A stretch of 18,345 nt of DNA from Pedobacter sp. UBA4863 (GTDB lineage: Bacteria; Bacteroidota; Bacteroidia; Sphingobacteriales; Sphingobacteriaceae). The notes under the pieces are model-generated. The model searched no databases and was not told where the DNA came from. It worked only from the letters and a program-made list of their open reading frames with translations. The position numbers and the translations under genes were made by a program. Shown here piece after piece: positions 8,440 to 16,120 of the stretch. Every line of letters begins with the position of its first letter. Position 1 is the stretch's first letter. The stretch spans positions 19,776 to 38,120 of the forward strand of contig NZ_DHDZ01000018.1 in the NCBI RefSeq assembly GCF_002399615.1. Direction: 5' to 3'.

Positions 8440-9000
8440 TTACTTCCTCCTTGCTTCTATTCGTGCTTTTGTCATTCTTTCGCGCAACCCACCTTGCTTT
8501 AAAAACTCAGTTTCTAGTCCTTTCATCTGTTTAGCTAAAAGGTAGGTTACTATCTTAATCAAACAGATCATGCTGTTGGCACAAATTTCTGGGTTTTCGT
8601 GTTCAATAGCTTTAATGTAGGTTTGGTAAGTGGCGTTGGGCGTGCGGTTCAATTCCCTAAAGCGAACGGTAAGTTTATGTTCCTTATCCCAAATAGGTAG
8701 CTGGTTGCTCCTAAGGAAATCTTCATAATCTATCAGTAGTTCTTCTAGTGATGCCCTTGCAACGTTGGTTAACTTTATTTCTGTTTCTTTAGAAGTTGCA
8801 GATGCCATGCTTGCCTCGGCAATGTTTTGTTTACCGCTCCGGGCAGCTTGTACCATTTGGTCTATGGTGCGATCGTACTTTCTATAAAACCTATTGGTAA
8901 AGTACATAGTACCATCATAAATAATCTCCGATTTTTGATAGGTTATTAGTTTGCGGTAGCCACCATGGGTGGGTATAAAGCCTTTCGTTTCTTCTGCCAT
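8440..9000 (-). CDS. Four-helix-bundle protein with suffix domain (23S rRNA IVP-like family)
   Basis: The sequence carries the family signature of four-helix-bundle 'suffix domain' proteins: GGYRKLITYQKSEIIYD, then DQMVQAARSGKQNIAEAS, SATSKETEIKLTNVARASLEEL and LIDYEDFLR. The fold is a bundle related to the 23S rRNA intervening-sequence protein and to the Avd accessory protein of diversity-generating retroelements. No enzymatic residues are known in the family and the cellular role is open. The basic C-terminus (RERMTKARIEARRK) could bind nucleic acid. At 186 residues it is longer than plain S23/IVP proteins (about 120), which fits the suffix domain. It lies on the same strand as the XRE regulator upstream, separated by 212 bases of hairpin-rich DNA. 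No reverse transcriptase or template/variable repeat is present, so a retroelement role here is not supported. Confidence 0.82.
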   Translation of the reverse strand: MAEETKGFIPTHGGYRKLITYQKSEIIYDGTMYFTNRFYRKYDRTIDQMVQAARSGKQNIAEASMASATSKETEIKLTNVARASLEELLIDYEDFLRSNQLPIWDKEHKLTVRFRELNRTPNATYQTYIKAIEHENPEICANSMICLIKIVTYLLAKQMKGLETEFLKQGGLRERMTKARIEARRK

Positions 9001-9071
9001 AAGCTATTTTTAGCTTTTATTCTCTCTGGCGGCCTTAGGGCTTTTTGTGACATTAAACCCAAAATAGTAGC

Positions 9072-9096
9072 TAGAAAGCGATAATGTAACTTTCTA
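9072..9096. other. Stem-loop upstream of the four-helix-bundle gene
   Basis: TAGAAAG at 9072-9078 pairs with CTTTCTA at 9090-9096 across an 11-base loop. It would lie in the leader of the minus-strand gene starting at 9000. Function unknown. Confidence 0.4.
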
Positions 9097-9135
9097 CTAA
9101 AGATAGCTAAATTTTGTTAGGTTTTTATTTCTCGT

Positions 9136-9184
9136 GTGACTTTGGGACTTTAGCGACAGTAGTCCCCAGAGTCACTATAGTCGC
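9136..9184. other. Strong hairpin with possible pseudoknot
   Basis: GTGACTTTGGGACT (9136-9149) pairs with AGTCCC (9161-9166) and AGAGTCAC (9168-9175) in an almost continuous 14-bp helix with one bulged C at 9167 and one G-T pair. The 11-base loop contains GCGAC (9153-9157), which can pair with GTCGC (9180-9184) just outside the stem, the geometry of an H-type pseudoknot. No T-tract follows on either strand, so a plain terminator is unlikely. It lies between the stop of the XRE gene and the start of the four-helix gene, both on the minus strand. Confidence 0.6.
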
Positions 9185-9212
9185 AACAAACCTTGCCTTG
9201 GATTAAAGTAAC

Positions 9213-9440
9213 TTAAAAATTTAATAATTCTTTTATCTCAATTTCTAGAGCTTTTGATATTTTAATTAAAGTACTGTATCTAGGATCTACTCTCCCTTTC
9301 TCAATATTTATTAGTTGATGATGCTCTATTTCTGCCAACAGTGCAAATTCCCTAACACCATAATCCTTTAGTGTCCTTAAACTTTCAATTCTCTGTCCAA
9401 GTTTCTCTTTGTTGATATCTAGCTCACTTTTAATCATCAA
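9213..9440 (-). CDS. Small XRE-family HTH transcriptional regulator
   Basis: This 75-residue protein is essentially one Cro/C1-type helix-turn-helix domain. LGQRIESLRTLKDYG opens it; the helix-turn-helix proper is about residues 28-50 (VREFALLAEIEHHQLINIEKGR), with the usual IEKG-x-x-DPRYSTL continuation and a closing ALEIEIKELLNF. It should be a cytoplasmic dimeric DNA-binding repressor. A perfect inverted repeat 30 bases upstream of the start is a natural autoregulatory operator. No toxin gene sits next to it, so a toxin-antitoxin pair is not supported. The start could also be the second Met. It is transcribed away from the structured RNA at 9555. Confidence 0.88.
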   Translation of the reverse strand: MMIKSELDINKEKLGQRIESLRTLKDYGVREFALLAEIEHHQLINIEKGRVDPRYSTLIKISKALEIEIKELLNF

Positions 9441-9469
9441 CGAAATATCAAGGATATTTAAAAATAAAA

Positions 9470-9489
9470 TGGTACATTATTTTGTACCA
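9470..9489. promoter_or_regulatory. Inverted repeat, probable XRE operator
   Basis: TGGTACA-N6-TGTACCA is a perfect 7-bp inverted repeat, 30 bases from the XRE start codon and 53 bases from the -7 box of the divergent structured RNA. Its size suits a dimeric XRE repressor. Binding by this regulator is inferred from position. Confidence 0.6.
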
Positions 9490-9542
9490 ATTAAAAAGTT
9501 TTATATCTTTATTTATTAATTTTAAGAAGATTATAAATAATA

Positions 9543-9550
9543 TAACTTTG
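9543..9550 (+). promoter_or_regulatory. Bacteroidetes promoter of the structured RNA
   Basis: TAACTTTG is an exact TAnnTTTG -7 box. A TTTT tract 19 bases upstream (9520-9523) is a weak match to the -33 TTTG. Transcription would begin near 9555. Confidence 0.6.
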
Positions 9551-9554
9551 CGCT

Positions 9555-9730
9555 TACTTCATAAAAGAAATTGAAGCATTCGCACTTATGAGTCTCGTCT
9601 TAGAAACCTGAGAAATTTCAAAAGCAAACGGGAGGATAAGTGATAGTGCTCACGTCATAGGCGTGGGCCTGCTTATTCGTTTGCTGGGCTTCTCAGGGCC
9701 TCTAAGACGGTAGGTGGGTTCCACGCCTTA
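9555..9730 (+). ncRNA. Structured RNA, probable 6S-like RNA (6S-Flavo type)
   Basis: A long rod of four stacked helices is seen: CGTCTTAGA (9596-9604) with TCTAAGACG (9701-9709); CCTGAGA (9607-9613) with TCTCAGG (9691-9697); AGCAAACG (9623-9630) with CGTTTGCT (9678-9685), continued by GATAAG (9635-9640) with CTTATT (9672-9677); and GCTCACG (9648-9654) with CGTGGGC (9662-9668) closing a 7-base loop. A small hairpin CTTCA/TGAAG precedes the rod and GTGG/CCAC follows it. A mostly double-stranded rod broken by internal loops, about 180 bases long, with its own promoter and no ORF, is the layout of 6S RNA, which binds RNA polymerase holoenzyme. Bacteroidota carry a divergent 6S class. The helices are seen directly; the 6S identity is inference. 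Ends are approximate. Confidence 0.62.
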
Positions 9731-9757
9731 ATTGTGTAATCTACTTGCCAAAATAAG

Positions 9758-9780
9758 ACTCGTAATAACCAAATACGAGT
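9758..9780. other. Small perfect hairpin 3' of the structured RNA
   Basis: ACTCGTA (9758-9764) and TACGAGT (9774-9780) form a perfect 7-bp stem with a 9-base loop. No T-tract follows. It may be part of the RNA 3' end or a processing signal. Confidence 0.4.
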
Positions 9781-9821
9781 ATGGAAAGAAAAAAGCTAAG
9801 GTTGTTTTTTACCGTTAGGCC

Positions 9822-9845
9822 AAAGCAAGGCTTGTGCTTTTTTTT
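9822..9845 (+). terminator. Rho-independent terminator of the structured RNA
   Basis: AAAGCA (9822-9827) pairs with TGCTTT (9835-9840) over a 7-base loop, and the stem runs straight into further Ts (9841-9845). It would end transcription coming from the promoter at 9543. Confidence 0.6.
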
Positions 9846-9938
9846 GGCTTTTTCTTTCTGCACACAAAACCCCCAATTGTTTTATCCTTTTGATAGGCTT
9901 TATGCTTTAAAGCCAAAGAACCCGGTTTAGTCTTGTTT

Positions 9939-10045
9939 AAACTGTCGGCCTCTATAAAAATTTAGGTTAATAATTTGGTCGGCAGTTTTTCCTTTATGAG
10001 TTAATGGCGAAATCATCATTTCGGCCAAAGGGCTTTTTATTGCCC
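9939..10045 (+). promoter_or_regulatory. Three consecutive stem-loops upstream of the susC-like gene
   Basis: The first stem pairs AAACTGTCGGCC (9939-9950) with GGTCGGCAGTTT (9977-9988), twelve continuous pairs with two G-T, ending in a run of Ts: a terminator or attenuator shape. The second pairs TGGCGAAAT (10005-10013) with ATTTCGGCCA (10018-10027), with one bulged base. The third pairs GGGC (10030-10033) with GCCC (10042-10045). The start codon is 29 bases further on. No exact TAnnTTTG box was found between 9850 and 10074, so the transcription start, and whether all three stems are in the susC leader, is unknown. Confidence 0.5.
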
Positions 10046-10074
10046 AAAATTTTCAATCAACTAAACTAAACCAG

Positions 10075-13056
10075 ATGAAGAAATACATATTTATTATATT
10101 AACGCTACAGGCGTTGGCCCTTAATGTAGGGGCTCAAGAAAAACTAAAGGGCAGGGTAGTAGATGCCCAAACCAAAGAGCCACTGGCAGGGGCAATTATT
10201 AAAATAAAAACACTAGCCAAAACTGTAATTACCAATAATGAAGGCTATTTTGAGCTTAATTTGCCTAAGGGTAGTTACGAGCTGCAAATACAGTATTTGG
10301 GCTATGGAGCAAAAGAGATCAAGATAATTGCACCTATTAAAGAAAATTTAAAAATTGAGCTAACGGCTACCGATAATAGTTTGAACGAGGTACAGGTAAT
10401 AGGCTATGGCCAAATCACCAAACGTTTAAGTACAGGTAGCATTTCCAGTATCAGTGCCAAGGAGATAGGAAGCCAGCCAGTAACCAATGTGCTATCGGCA
10501 TTGTCTGGCCGCATGCCCGGTGTAATGGTGCAAACCACCAATGGTTTGCCTGGTGGCAACATTAACATACAGATACGTGGCAAAGGTTCTATAAATGCAG
10601 GTACAGATCCTTTGTACATTATAGATGGGGTACCTTTTGATGGTACTGCGCCCAATGCTCCAAATACAACTTTGGCCATCAATAATATAGCAGGCAGTAT
10701 TAGCCCTCTTAACAATATTAATCCTGCCGATATAGAAAGTATTACCGTATTAAAAGATGCAGATGCCACGGCTATTTATGGCAGTAGGGGCAGTAATGGC
10801 GTGGTAATTATTACCACCAAAAGTGCAAAGGCGGGCAATAGCAAAATAGATGTAGATTATAGGCAAGGCTTTAGTACCATTAACCAAAAGCCCAAGCTCA
10901 TGGATCTTTCCGCCTATTTACAAATGCGCAGGGAAGCCTTTGCCAACAGCAACCGTGTGCCATCGGCCAACCCCACCTCTGCCGATTATGCACCAGACCT
11001 CACGCTTTGGAGCCAGACCGAGGGAACGGATTGGGTAGATTATATGTTTGGCCATACTGCTACCGCCACCGATCTACAGGGCAAGATTTCGGGCGGCAAG
11101 GGCGGTACGGTATTTTCTATAAATGGGAATTACAGGAACGAGGGCACCATACTGCCTGGCAAGAACAGTTTTAATAGGACAGGCATATATAGCAGTATAC
11201 GACACAATACGATAAACAATAGGTTTAATGTTGGCCTAACGACTCAATTTACCCAACAAGCTACCGAATTGACCAATCTGGCCAACAGCACGGCTTATCT
11301 GTTGGCGCCCAACTATCCGTTATACCTAGAGGATGGCAGCCACAATTGGTACGGTGGCAGCAACCTTGCCGCCGAAAGTAATGCCCTAAGTAAAGGTGGT
11401 ACCAACAATTTTATGGCCAATCTCAACATGGGTTATACCATTTGGGGTGGGCTAAGTGCAAAGTTAAATGCAGGTTATGTAAAAACGGTATACCAACAGC
11501 TGCTTAAATTTCCAATTAGTGCATTAAAACCCAATACGGCCAACTACGCCCAATATGGCAATAATTTTTTGCAGTCGGCCATTGTAGAACCACAGATCAG
11601 TTATGATATCAAACGCAAGGCTTCGGCTGTTTCGTTACTTTTGGGTGGCACTTTACAGCTAAGGAACAGCCAGAGGCAGTTTTTACAGGCCAGTAGTTTT
11701 GGGCTAGAGCACTTAATGGAAGATTGGGGTTCGGCAAGTGTAATAGACAACAGGTCTAGCAATTTTAGTGGGTATAGGTACGCTTCCGTGTTTGCAAGGG
11801 CAAGTTACCATATTAACGGCACTTATTTATTGAATGCTTCCTTTAGGCGTGACGGTTCCTCCCGCTTTGGTCCGGGCAACCGTTTTGGTAATTTTGGTGC
11901 TATAGGTGCGGCATGGATTTTCGGTAACCTTAAGTTCGTTAAAGAAAACTTTGGCATATTGAGCCATGGTAAATTAAGAGCTAGCTATGGTAGTACAGGC
12001 AACGACCAGATAGGTGATTATCAATACCTTTCTACCTATAGTAGCCCGGGGTCAAATATATACCAAGGCATTGGTACTATGCGGCCTGCCCGTATCAGCA
12101 ATGCCGATTTCCGTTGGGAAACCACTATTAAAAGAGATTTGGCATTAGAACTGGGCTTTTTTAAAGACAAGGTTTTTCTTTCGGCAAACTATTTCGTTAA
12201 CCACAGCAAAAACCAGTTGGTACAATATGCACTGCCCCAAATTACGGGCTTTGCCAGCTATCAGGCCAATTTGCCCGCCGTAGTAGCCAATACAGGTTGG
12301 GAATTTAGCGCAAATGCGGTATTGCTACAGCAGAACAAGATCAATTGGTCGTTTAACCTTAACCTTACCCTGCCCAAAAACCAACTGAAGTCTTTCGAAA
12401 ATTTCGAACAATCCAGTTATGCTACGCTGTATGAAATCGGATATGATATTAGCCGCCTTTACGGCTATAAAGCTTTAGGACTTAACCCCAATACGGGCAT
12501 TCCGCAATACGCAGGCAAAGATGGACTACCTTCAACTACTCCCTACAACAATTTCACCCTTGGCAAGCTCACGCCCAACTATTATGGTGGCTTTGGCAGC
12601 AACCTCAGCTATGCAAATTTCGAATTTGCCTTTTTTGCCCAGTTTGTAAAACAGTTGGGCAAGGGGCATGCGCTTTCCATTTATCCGGGGGCAAGTATCT
12701 TTAATTATTACGAGATATTTACCGACAGGTGGTCGGCCGAAAATCCCGAGGCCAAATATCCAGCGGCCAAGGTAGCTACTTACGACCCGTACTATCCCAA
12801 TTCGTCGGCCAATATTTTTGATACCTCCTACCTGCGCCTAAAAAGCTTGTCGTTGTCTTATGCGCTACCTGTCAAATGGTTGGGTGAAATGAAGATGGAA
12901 AAATTTAGACTGTATGTCGAAGGTCAAAACCTGTTGACGCTATGGAAGGGTAACGCCGCAGTGCTAGACCCCGAGTCGGGTGCGCTTTCATCTGGCCTTT
13001 CCAGAAATACACCGCCGCTAAGAACACTGATGCTGGGCATATCATTAACCCTTTAA
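10075..13056 (+). CDS. SusC/RagA-family TonB-dependent outer-membrane transporter
   Basis: This is the outer-membrane channel of a SusC/SusD importer, energised by TonB. In order: a signal peptide ending at VGAQ near residue 21; a carboxypeptidase-regulatory-like beta-sandwich (about 23-110; KGRVVDAQTKEPLAGA to YLGYG); a plug domain with LSGRMPGVMV, IRGKGSINAGTDPLYIIDG (about 167-185) and KDADATAIYGSRGSNGVVII (about 228-247), all SusC hallmarks; then a long beta-barrel ending in GISLTL. The length of 993 residues is typical and no break is seen. The substrate cannot be told from sequence; no glycoside hydrolase, sulfatase or peptidase gene accompanies it, so this is not an ordinary polysaccharide-utilisation locus. 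susD follows after 10 bases. No sigma/anti-sigma pair is present in the window. Confidence 0.96.
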   Translation: MKKYIFIILTLQALALNVGAQEKLKGRVVDAQTKEPLAGAIIKIKTLAKTVITNNEGYFELNLPKGSYELQIQYLGYGAKEIKIIAPIKENLKIELTATDNSLNEVQVIGYGQITKRLSTGSISSISAKEIGSQPVTNVLSALSGRMPGVMVQTTNGLPGGNINIQIRGKGSINAGTDPLYIIDGVPFDGTAPNAPNTTLAINNIAGSISPLNNINPADIESITVLKDADATAIYGSRGSNGVVIITTKSAKAGNSKIDVDYRQGFSTINQKPKLMDLSAYLQMRREAFANSNRVPSANPTSADYAPDLTLWSQTEGTDWVDYMFGHTATATDLQGKISGGKGGTVFSINGNYRNEGTILPGKNSFNRTGIYSSIRHNTINNRFNVGLTTQFTQQATELTNLANSTAYLLAPNYPLYLEDGSHNWYGGSNLAAESNALSKGGTNNFMANLNMGYTIWGGLSAKLNAGYVKTVYQQLLKFPISALKPNTANYAQYGNNFLQSAIVEPQISYDIKRKASAVSLLLGGTLQLRNSQRQFLQASSFGLEHLMEDWGSASVIDNRSSNFSGYRYASVFARASYHINGTYLLNASFRRDGSSRFGPGNRFGNFGAIGAAWIFGNLKFVKENFGILSHGKLRASYGSTGNDQIGDYQYLSTYSSPGSNIYQGIGTMRPARISNADFRWETTIKRDLALELGFFKDKVFLSANYFVNHSKNQLVQYALPQITGFASYQANLPAVVANTGWEFSANAVLLQQNKINWSFNLNLTLPKNQLKSFENFEQSSYATLYEIGYDISRLYGYKALGLNPNTGIPQYAGKDGLPSTTPYNNFTLGKLTPNYYGGFGSNLSYANFEFAFFAQFVKQLGKGHALSIYPGASIFNYYEIFTDRWSAENPEAKYPAAKVATYDPYYPNSSANIFDTSYLRLKSLSLSYALPVKWLGEMKMEKFRLYVEGQNLLTLWKGNAAVLDPESGALSSGLSRNTPPLRTLMLGISLTL

Positions 13057-13066
13057 AACCTTACAA

Positions 13067-14440
13067 ATGAACAAAATATTGACCACTATGGCATTGCTAT
13101 ATATCATTATACAATGCTCCTGCAATAAGATGATAGAGATACCCTTATCCAAAAACCAGGTAGAAAGCCCAGTTGTTTTTACCGATAGCACTACGGCTAC
13201 CTCGGCCTTGTTGGGTATTTATTTTAGCTTGGGCACCCCAAGTAATGCCAGTTATATCTACTTTAAAAATCTGGGGCTATATGCCGATGAATTGATGTAC
13301 ACTTCAACTTCGCCGGTAATGTTGCAGTTTGCAGAAGGACAGCTGCTGAGCGACAACTCGCAGAACGCCTCTTTATGGAACAGTCTATACTCGGTAGTTT
13401 ATCAGTGCAATGCCTTTATGGAAGGAATAGAAAGTTCGGGCCAGCTCCAGAATGGCACAAAACCAGTTTTGACAGCCGAGGCCAGGTTTTTAAGGGCGTA
13501 TGCCTATCACTATCTCCTAAGCCTTTACGAAAACGTCCCATTGATATTAACTACGGATGTAAATGCCAACAAGATGGCCAAACAAGCAGATAAAAAACTG
13601 GTGGAAGAACAGATGATTGCCGATTTAACCATCGCTAAAGCATCTTTGGGCACAGCCTATAAAGGAACCGGCAGGGTGAGGGCAAACAGCTTGGCGGCAA
13701 GTGCGCTATTGGCTAGAATTTACCTATATCAAGGTCGATGGAGGGAAGCCGAGCTAGAATCATCGCGTCTTATCGATATAGACCTATATAGACCACTGCC
13801 TAAACTTGAAGATGTCTTTGTGTCTACTAGCAAAGAGGCTATCCTGCAATTTTGGACTCCCAATGGCTTTGTGGCCGATGCCACCTCGTTAATTCCTTCG
13901 TCCAATACCTCCCTGCCCCAATTTGCCATAACCGAAAATCTCTTCAATGCTTTTGACAATACCGACGCCAGAAAGACCAAGTGGATAACCATTAGCAATG
14001 TTACAGCAAGCGGCATAACCAGGGCATATCCTTATTTTTCTAAATATAAAAACCGTACGGCCAGTACCAGCAAAGCAGAATATGTAATGGCATTACGCCT
14101 TGCCGAGCAATACCTTATCCGTGCCGAGTCCTTGGCAAGGCAAGATAAGCTAAGTGCAGCAATTAACGACCTAAATGTGGTAAGAACAAGGGCTGGCCTA
14201 GTCGAATTTCCTACTAGTATAGACAAAGAAACCTGTTTAACATCCATTGCCAAGGAGCGGCGGCTCGAACTTTTTGGCGAGTGGGGGCATCGTTTGCTCG
14301 ATTTAAAGAGAAGTGGTGCCATTGATGTGGTAATGCCAACGGCCAAGCCAGGCTGGAAACCGCTCATCTCACAAAAACTGCCCATACCATTTAACGAAAC
14401 TATTTATAACAGCAATTTGATACAACATGAAGGCTATTAA
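13067..14440 (+). CDS. SusD/RagB-family surface lipoprotein
   Basis: SusD-like proteins are helical lipoproteins that form a lid on the SusC barrel and bind substrate. The N-terminus is a short lipoprotein signal; the acylated cysteine is Cys17 or Cys19 (QCSCNK), most likely Cys19. Family features include the TPR-rich core (RFLRAYAYHYLLSLYENVPL near 145-165; ASALLARIYLYQGRW), and the C-terminal RAESLARQDKLSAAINDLN, VRTRAG and KERRLELFGEWGHRLLDLKR segments. The ending NSNLIQHEGY is the common SusD terminus. At 457 residues it is at the shorter end for the family. It starts 10 bases after the susC-like gene and its last 14 bases overlap the next gene, so all three are translated from one message. 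Confidence 0.94.
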   Translation: MNKILTTMALLYIIIQCSCNKMIEIPLSKNQVESPVVFTDSTTATSALLGIYFSLGTPSNASYIYFKNLGLYADELMYTSTSPVMLQFAEGQLLSDNSQNASLWNSLYSVVYQCNAFMEGIESSGQLQNGTKPVLTAEARFLRAYAYHYLLSLYENVPLILTTDVNANKMAKQADKKLVEEQMIADLTIAKASLGTAYKGTGRVRANSLAASALLARIYLYQGRWREAELESSRLIDIDLYRPLPKLEDVFVSTSKEAILQFWTPNGFVADATSLIPSSNTSLPQFAITENLFNAFDNTDARKTKWITISNVTASGITRAYPYFSKYKNRTASTSKAEYVMALRLAEQYLIRAESLARQDKLSAAINDLNVVRTRAGLVEFPTSIDKETCLTSIAKERRLELFGEWGHRLLDLKRSGAIDVVMPTAKPGWKPLISQKLPIPFNETIYNSNLIQHEGY

Positions 14441-15776
14441 CAATACAAGTATCTATCTGTTGGTAATAATGTTAGGTTGTGGCCAATTATTTGGGCAGCA
14501 AACCATTAAACCCTTAAAAATAGGAGATACATTGGCACCTATCCAAGTGTCCAATATCATCAATAGGCCGGCAAAAACGGTTGATATTGCTAAACTTGCC
14601 CAAGATGGCTTGCTCATTATAGATTTTTGGGCAACATGGTGCATACCCTGTTTGCAAGAAATGAAGTTTTTAGATTCCCTAAAAGCAGCACATCCCGGTA
14701 GGTTCAATGTGCTTATGGTAACCACGCAAGACAGTCTAACGGTTAAAAAGTTCTTAACGGAAAATAAAGATATAGGTACGACCAATCTGTATATGGCTAC
14801 CAATAACCAACAGTTAAAGCAATTTTTCCCACATCGGTACATCCCGCATAATGTATGGATAGACCACAGATTAGCGGTAAAAGCCATTACATCTTCAGAA
14901 GAGATTACCCAACAGAACATCTTAGACTTTAATCGTACTAATTCCCAAAAGCTGGAAACCAAGAAAGATAACATGACCTTTAATTATTTTGACGAGTTCC
15001 ATTTGGGCGATTCGATATTTACCTATCGCTCTATCATTACGCCTGGCATAAAGGGACTGGGAGGGTTAATTAGGGGCAATCATCCTCTGGGCGAGTTAAG
15101 TAAACAACATTTGTATATCAATGGTACCATAACACAGCATTTATGGTCGGCCTATATGGGCGGTTCGGTAAGGTATCAATTAATAGAAGTACATACCAAA
15201 GATTCATTGCGGTTTTTTCATCCAACAGATAATCGTGCTTATTTGTTGGTTAATAGCAAGTATAAAAATCTGGGCCAATGGCGGTTAGAGAATATATATT
15301 GTTATGCGCTAACGCTTCCAAGGTACATCCCCATTGCCAAAAAGAGGGATTATATATTTAACGATTTTGAGCGACAGTTCAACATCAAGATAAGTATACA
15401 GCCAAGACGAACGCGTATAGTAAAGGTAAGCGGCCATGGCAAGTTTATCAAATCAAGCCTAACAACCCATAAAAGTGGAGACCCATTGGTACGTTGGATG
15501 CCAGGTTATAAGCTTTCTATACGTAACGCTACATTAGAACAAGTATTTAATTGGTATTTTAAAACTAGCCAGGCCAAAAATGTAGCTTATCCATTTAAAA
15601 TTACGAAAGGTAAAGCAGCGTATTTAAACTTAGATGTAGATTTTACGCCTTACCTCAACAAAGAGCAAAAAAGTGTAAACGCAAAAATATTTTATCAGGC
15701 ATTTACAGATATGGGTTATCATATTAAGGAAAAAACAGCCAAATACCCCAAACTCATTATTGAGGATTTAAACTAA
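14427..15776 (+). CDS. Periplasmic TlpA-like thioredoxin with C-terminal DUF3738-like region
   Basis: A signal sequence (cleavage near LFGQ, residue 23) exports the protein. Residues about 30-165 are a TlpA/ResA-type thioredoxin: IIDFWATWCIPCLQEM with the redox pair Cys72/Cys75 and a cis-proline candidate Pro140 (RYIPHNVWID). The family reduces or oxidises disulfides in the periplasm. The remaining residues, about 180-449, form a second unit without cysteine pairs. Its last third (ATLEQVFNWYF, then FYQAFTDMGYHIKEK and LIIED) resembles DUF3738, a region found behind thioredoxins in Bacteroidota, but this match is by eye. The start codon overlaps the end of the susD-like gene by 14 bases, which implies translational coupling and a function tied to the SusC/SusD pair. 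A terminator follows immediately. Confidence 0.87.
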   Translation: MKAINNTSIYLLVIMLGCGQLFGQQTIKPLKIGDTLAPIQVSNIINRPAKTVDIAKLAQDGLLIIDFWATWCIPCLQEMKFLDSLKAAHPGRFNVLMVTTQDSLTVKKFLTENKDIGTTNLYMATNNQQLKQFFPHRYIPHNVWIDHRLAVKAITSSEEITQQNILDFNRTNSQKLETKKDNMTFNYFDEFHLGDSIFTYRSIITPGIKGLGGLIRGNHPLGELSKQHLYINGTITQHLWSAYMGGSVRYQLIEVHTKDSLRFFHPTDNRAYLLVNSKYKNLGQWRLENIYCYALTLPRYIPIAKKRDYIFNDFERQFNIKISIQPRRTRIVKVSGHGKFIKSSLTTHKSGDPLVRWMPGYKLSIRNATLEQVFNWYFKTSQAKNVAYPFKITKGKAAYLNLDVDFTPYLNKEQKSVNAKIFYQAFTDMGYHIKEKTAKYPKLIIEDLN

Positions 15777-15781
15777 AAAAT

Positions 15782-15806
15782 GGGCATGGCTAAAATGGCC
15801 ATGCCC
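15782..15806. terminator. Bidirectional terminator between convergent operons
   Basis: GGGCATGGC (15782-15790) and GCCATGCCC (15798-15806) form a perfect 9-bp stem with a 7-base loop. It has an A-tract on the left (15774-15780) and TTAAATTT on the right, so it can serve both the plus-strand thioredoxin gene and the minus-strand DUF6520 gene. Confidence 0.85.
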
Positions 15807-15812
15807 TTAAAT

Positions 15813-16091
15813 TTAATTGTATTGTACTACAATTTCATCTAACAGCGGGTCTGTAGGGGTGCCAATAGCGCATACTTCTTTATCGCTATTGCAATCTTCT
15901 GGGAACGGATTGTTCTCATCGCCCATTTGAGGAAGTCCATCTTCACTGCCATCACGGTTGTACTTCTGCCAGCTATAATCGGCAGTTTTTTGGCCTTTAA
16001 TTGCTTTTACTACATCGGTAGCAAAAACTCCGCTTACACTAGCCAACAAGGCCATGGCTAGTAAGGTGGTTTTTAAATTCTTTTTCATCAT
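15813..16091 (-). CDS. DUF6520-type small secreted polypeptide with two cysteines
   Basis: This 92-residue protein opens with MMKKNLKTTLLAMALLASVS and a signal-peptidase site after GVFA (residue 24), the standard start of DUF6520-like proteins in Bacteroidota. The mature part of about 68 residues is acidic and polar, with SWQKYNRDGS, a Pro/Asp/Asn-rich stretch and a C-terminal PEDCNSDKEVCAIGTPTD, in which Cys67 and Cys74 are six residues apart and could form a disulfide. No enzyme motif is visible. The start may be Met1 or Met2. It lies 29 bases after the MauE-like gene on the same strand. A disulfide-forming peptide beside a thioredoxin and a redox membrane protein suggests it is their client; this is inference. 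Confidence 0.78.
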   Translation of the reverse strand: MMKKNLKTTLLAMALLASVSGVFATDVVKAIKGQKTADYSWQKYNRDGSEDGLPQMGDENNPFPEDCNSDKEVCAIGTPTDPLLDEIVVQYN

Positions 16092-16120
16092 TGAAAAAAT
16101 TTAAAGGTTTAGAAAATTGA

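Noticed and set aside
9136..9175. A simple rho-independent terminator for the XRE gene
   Set aside because: The stem is strong but neither strand has a T-tract after it.
8440..9440. A diversity-generating retroelement built around the Avd-like four-helix protein
   Set aside because: No reverse transcriptase and no template/variable repeat pair is visible; the protein matches the suffix-domain branch of the family.
9213..9440. A toxin-antitoxin pair with the XRE protein as antitoxin
   Set aside because: No small toxin-like ORF adjoins it. The nearest same-strand gene is 212 bases away and is not a known toxin.
10075..15776. A classical polysaccharide-utilisation locus
   Set aside because: SusC and SusD are present, but no glycoside hydrolase, lyase, sulfatase or hybrid two-component regulator lies in the window.
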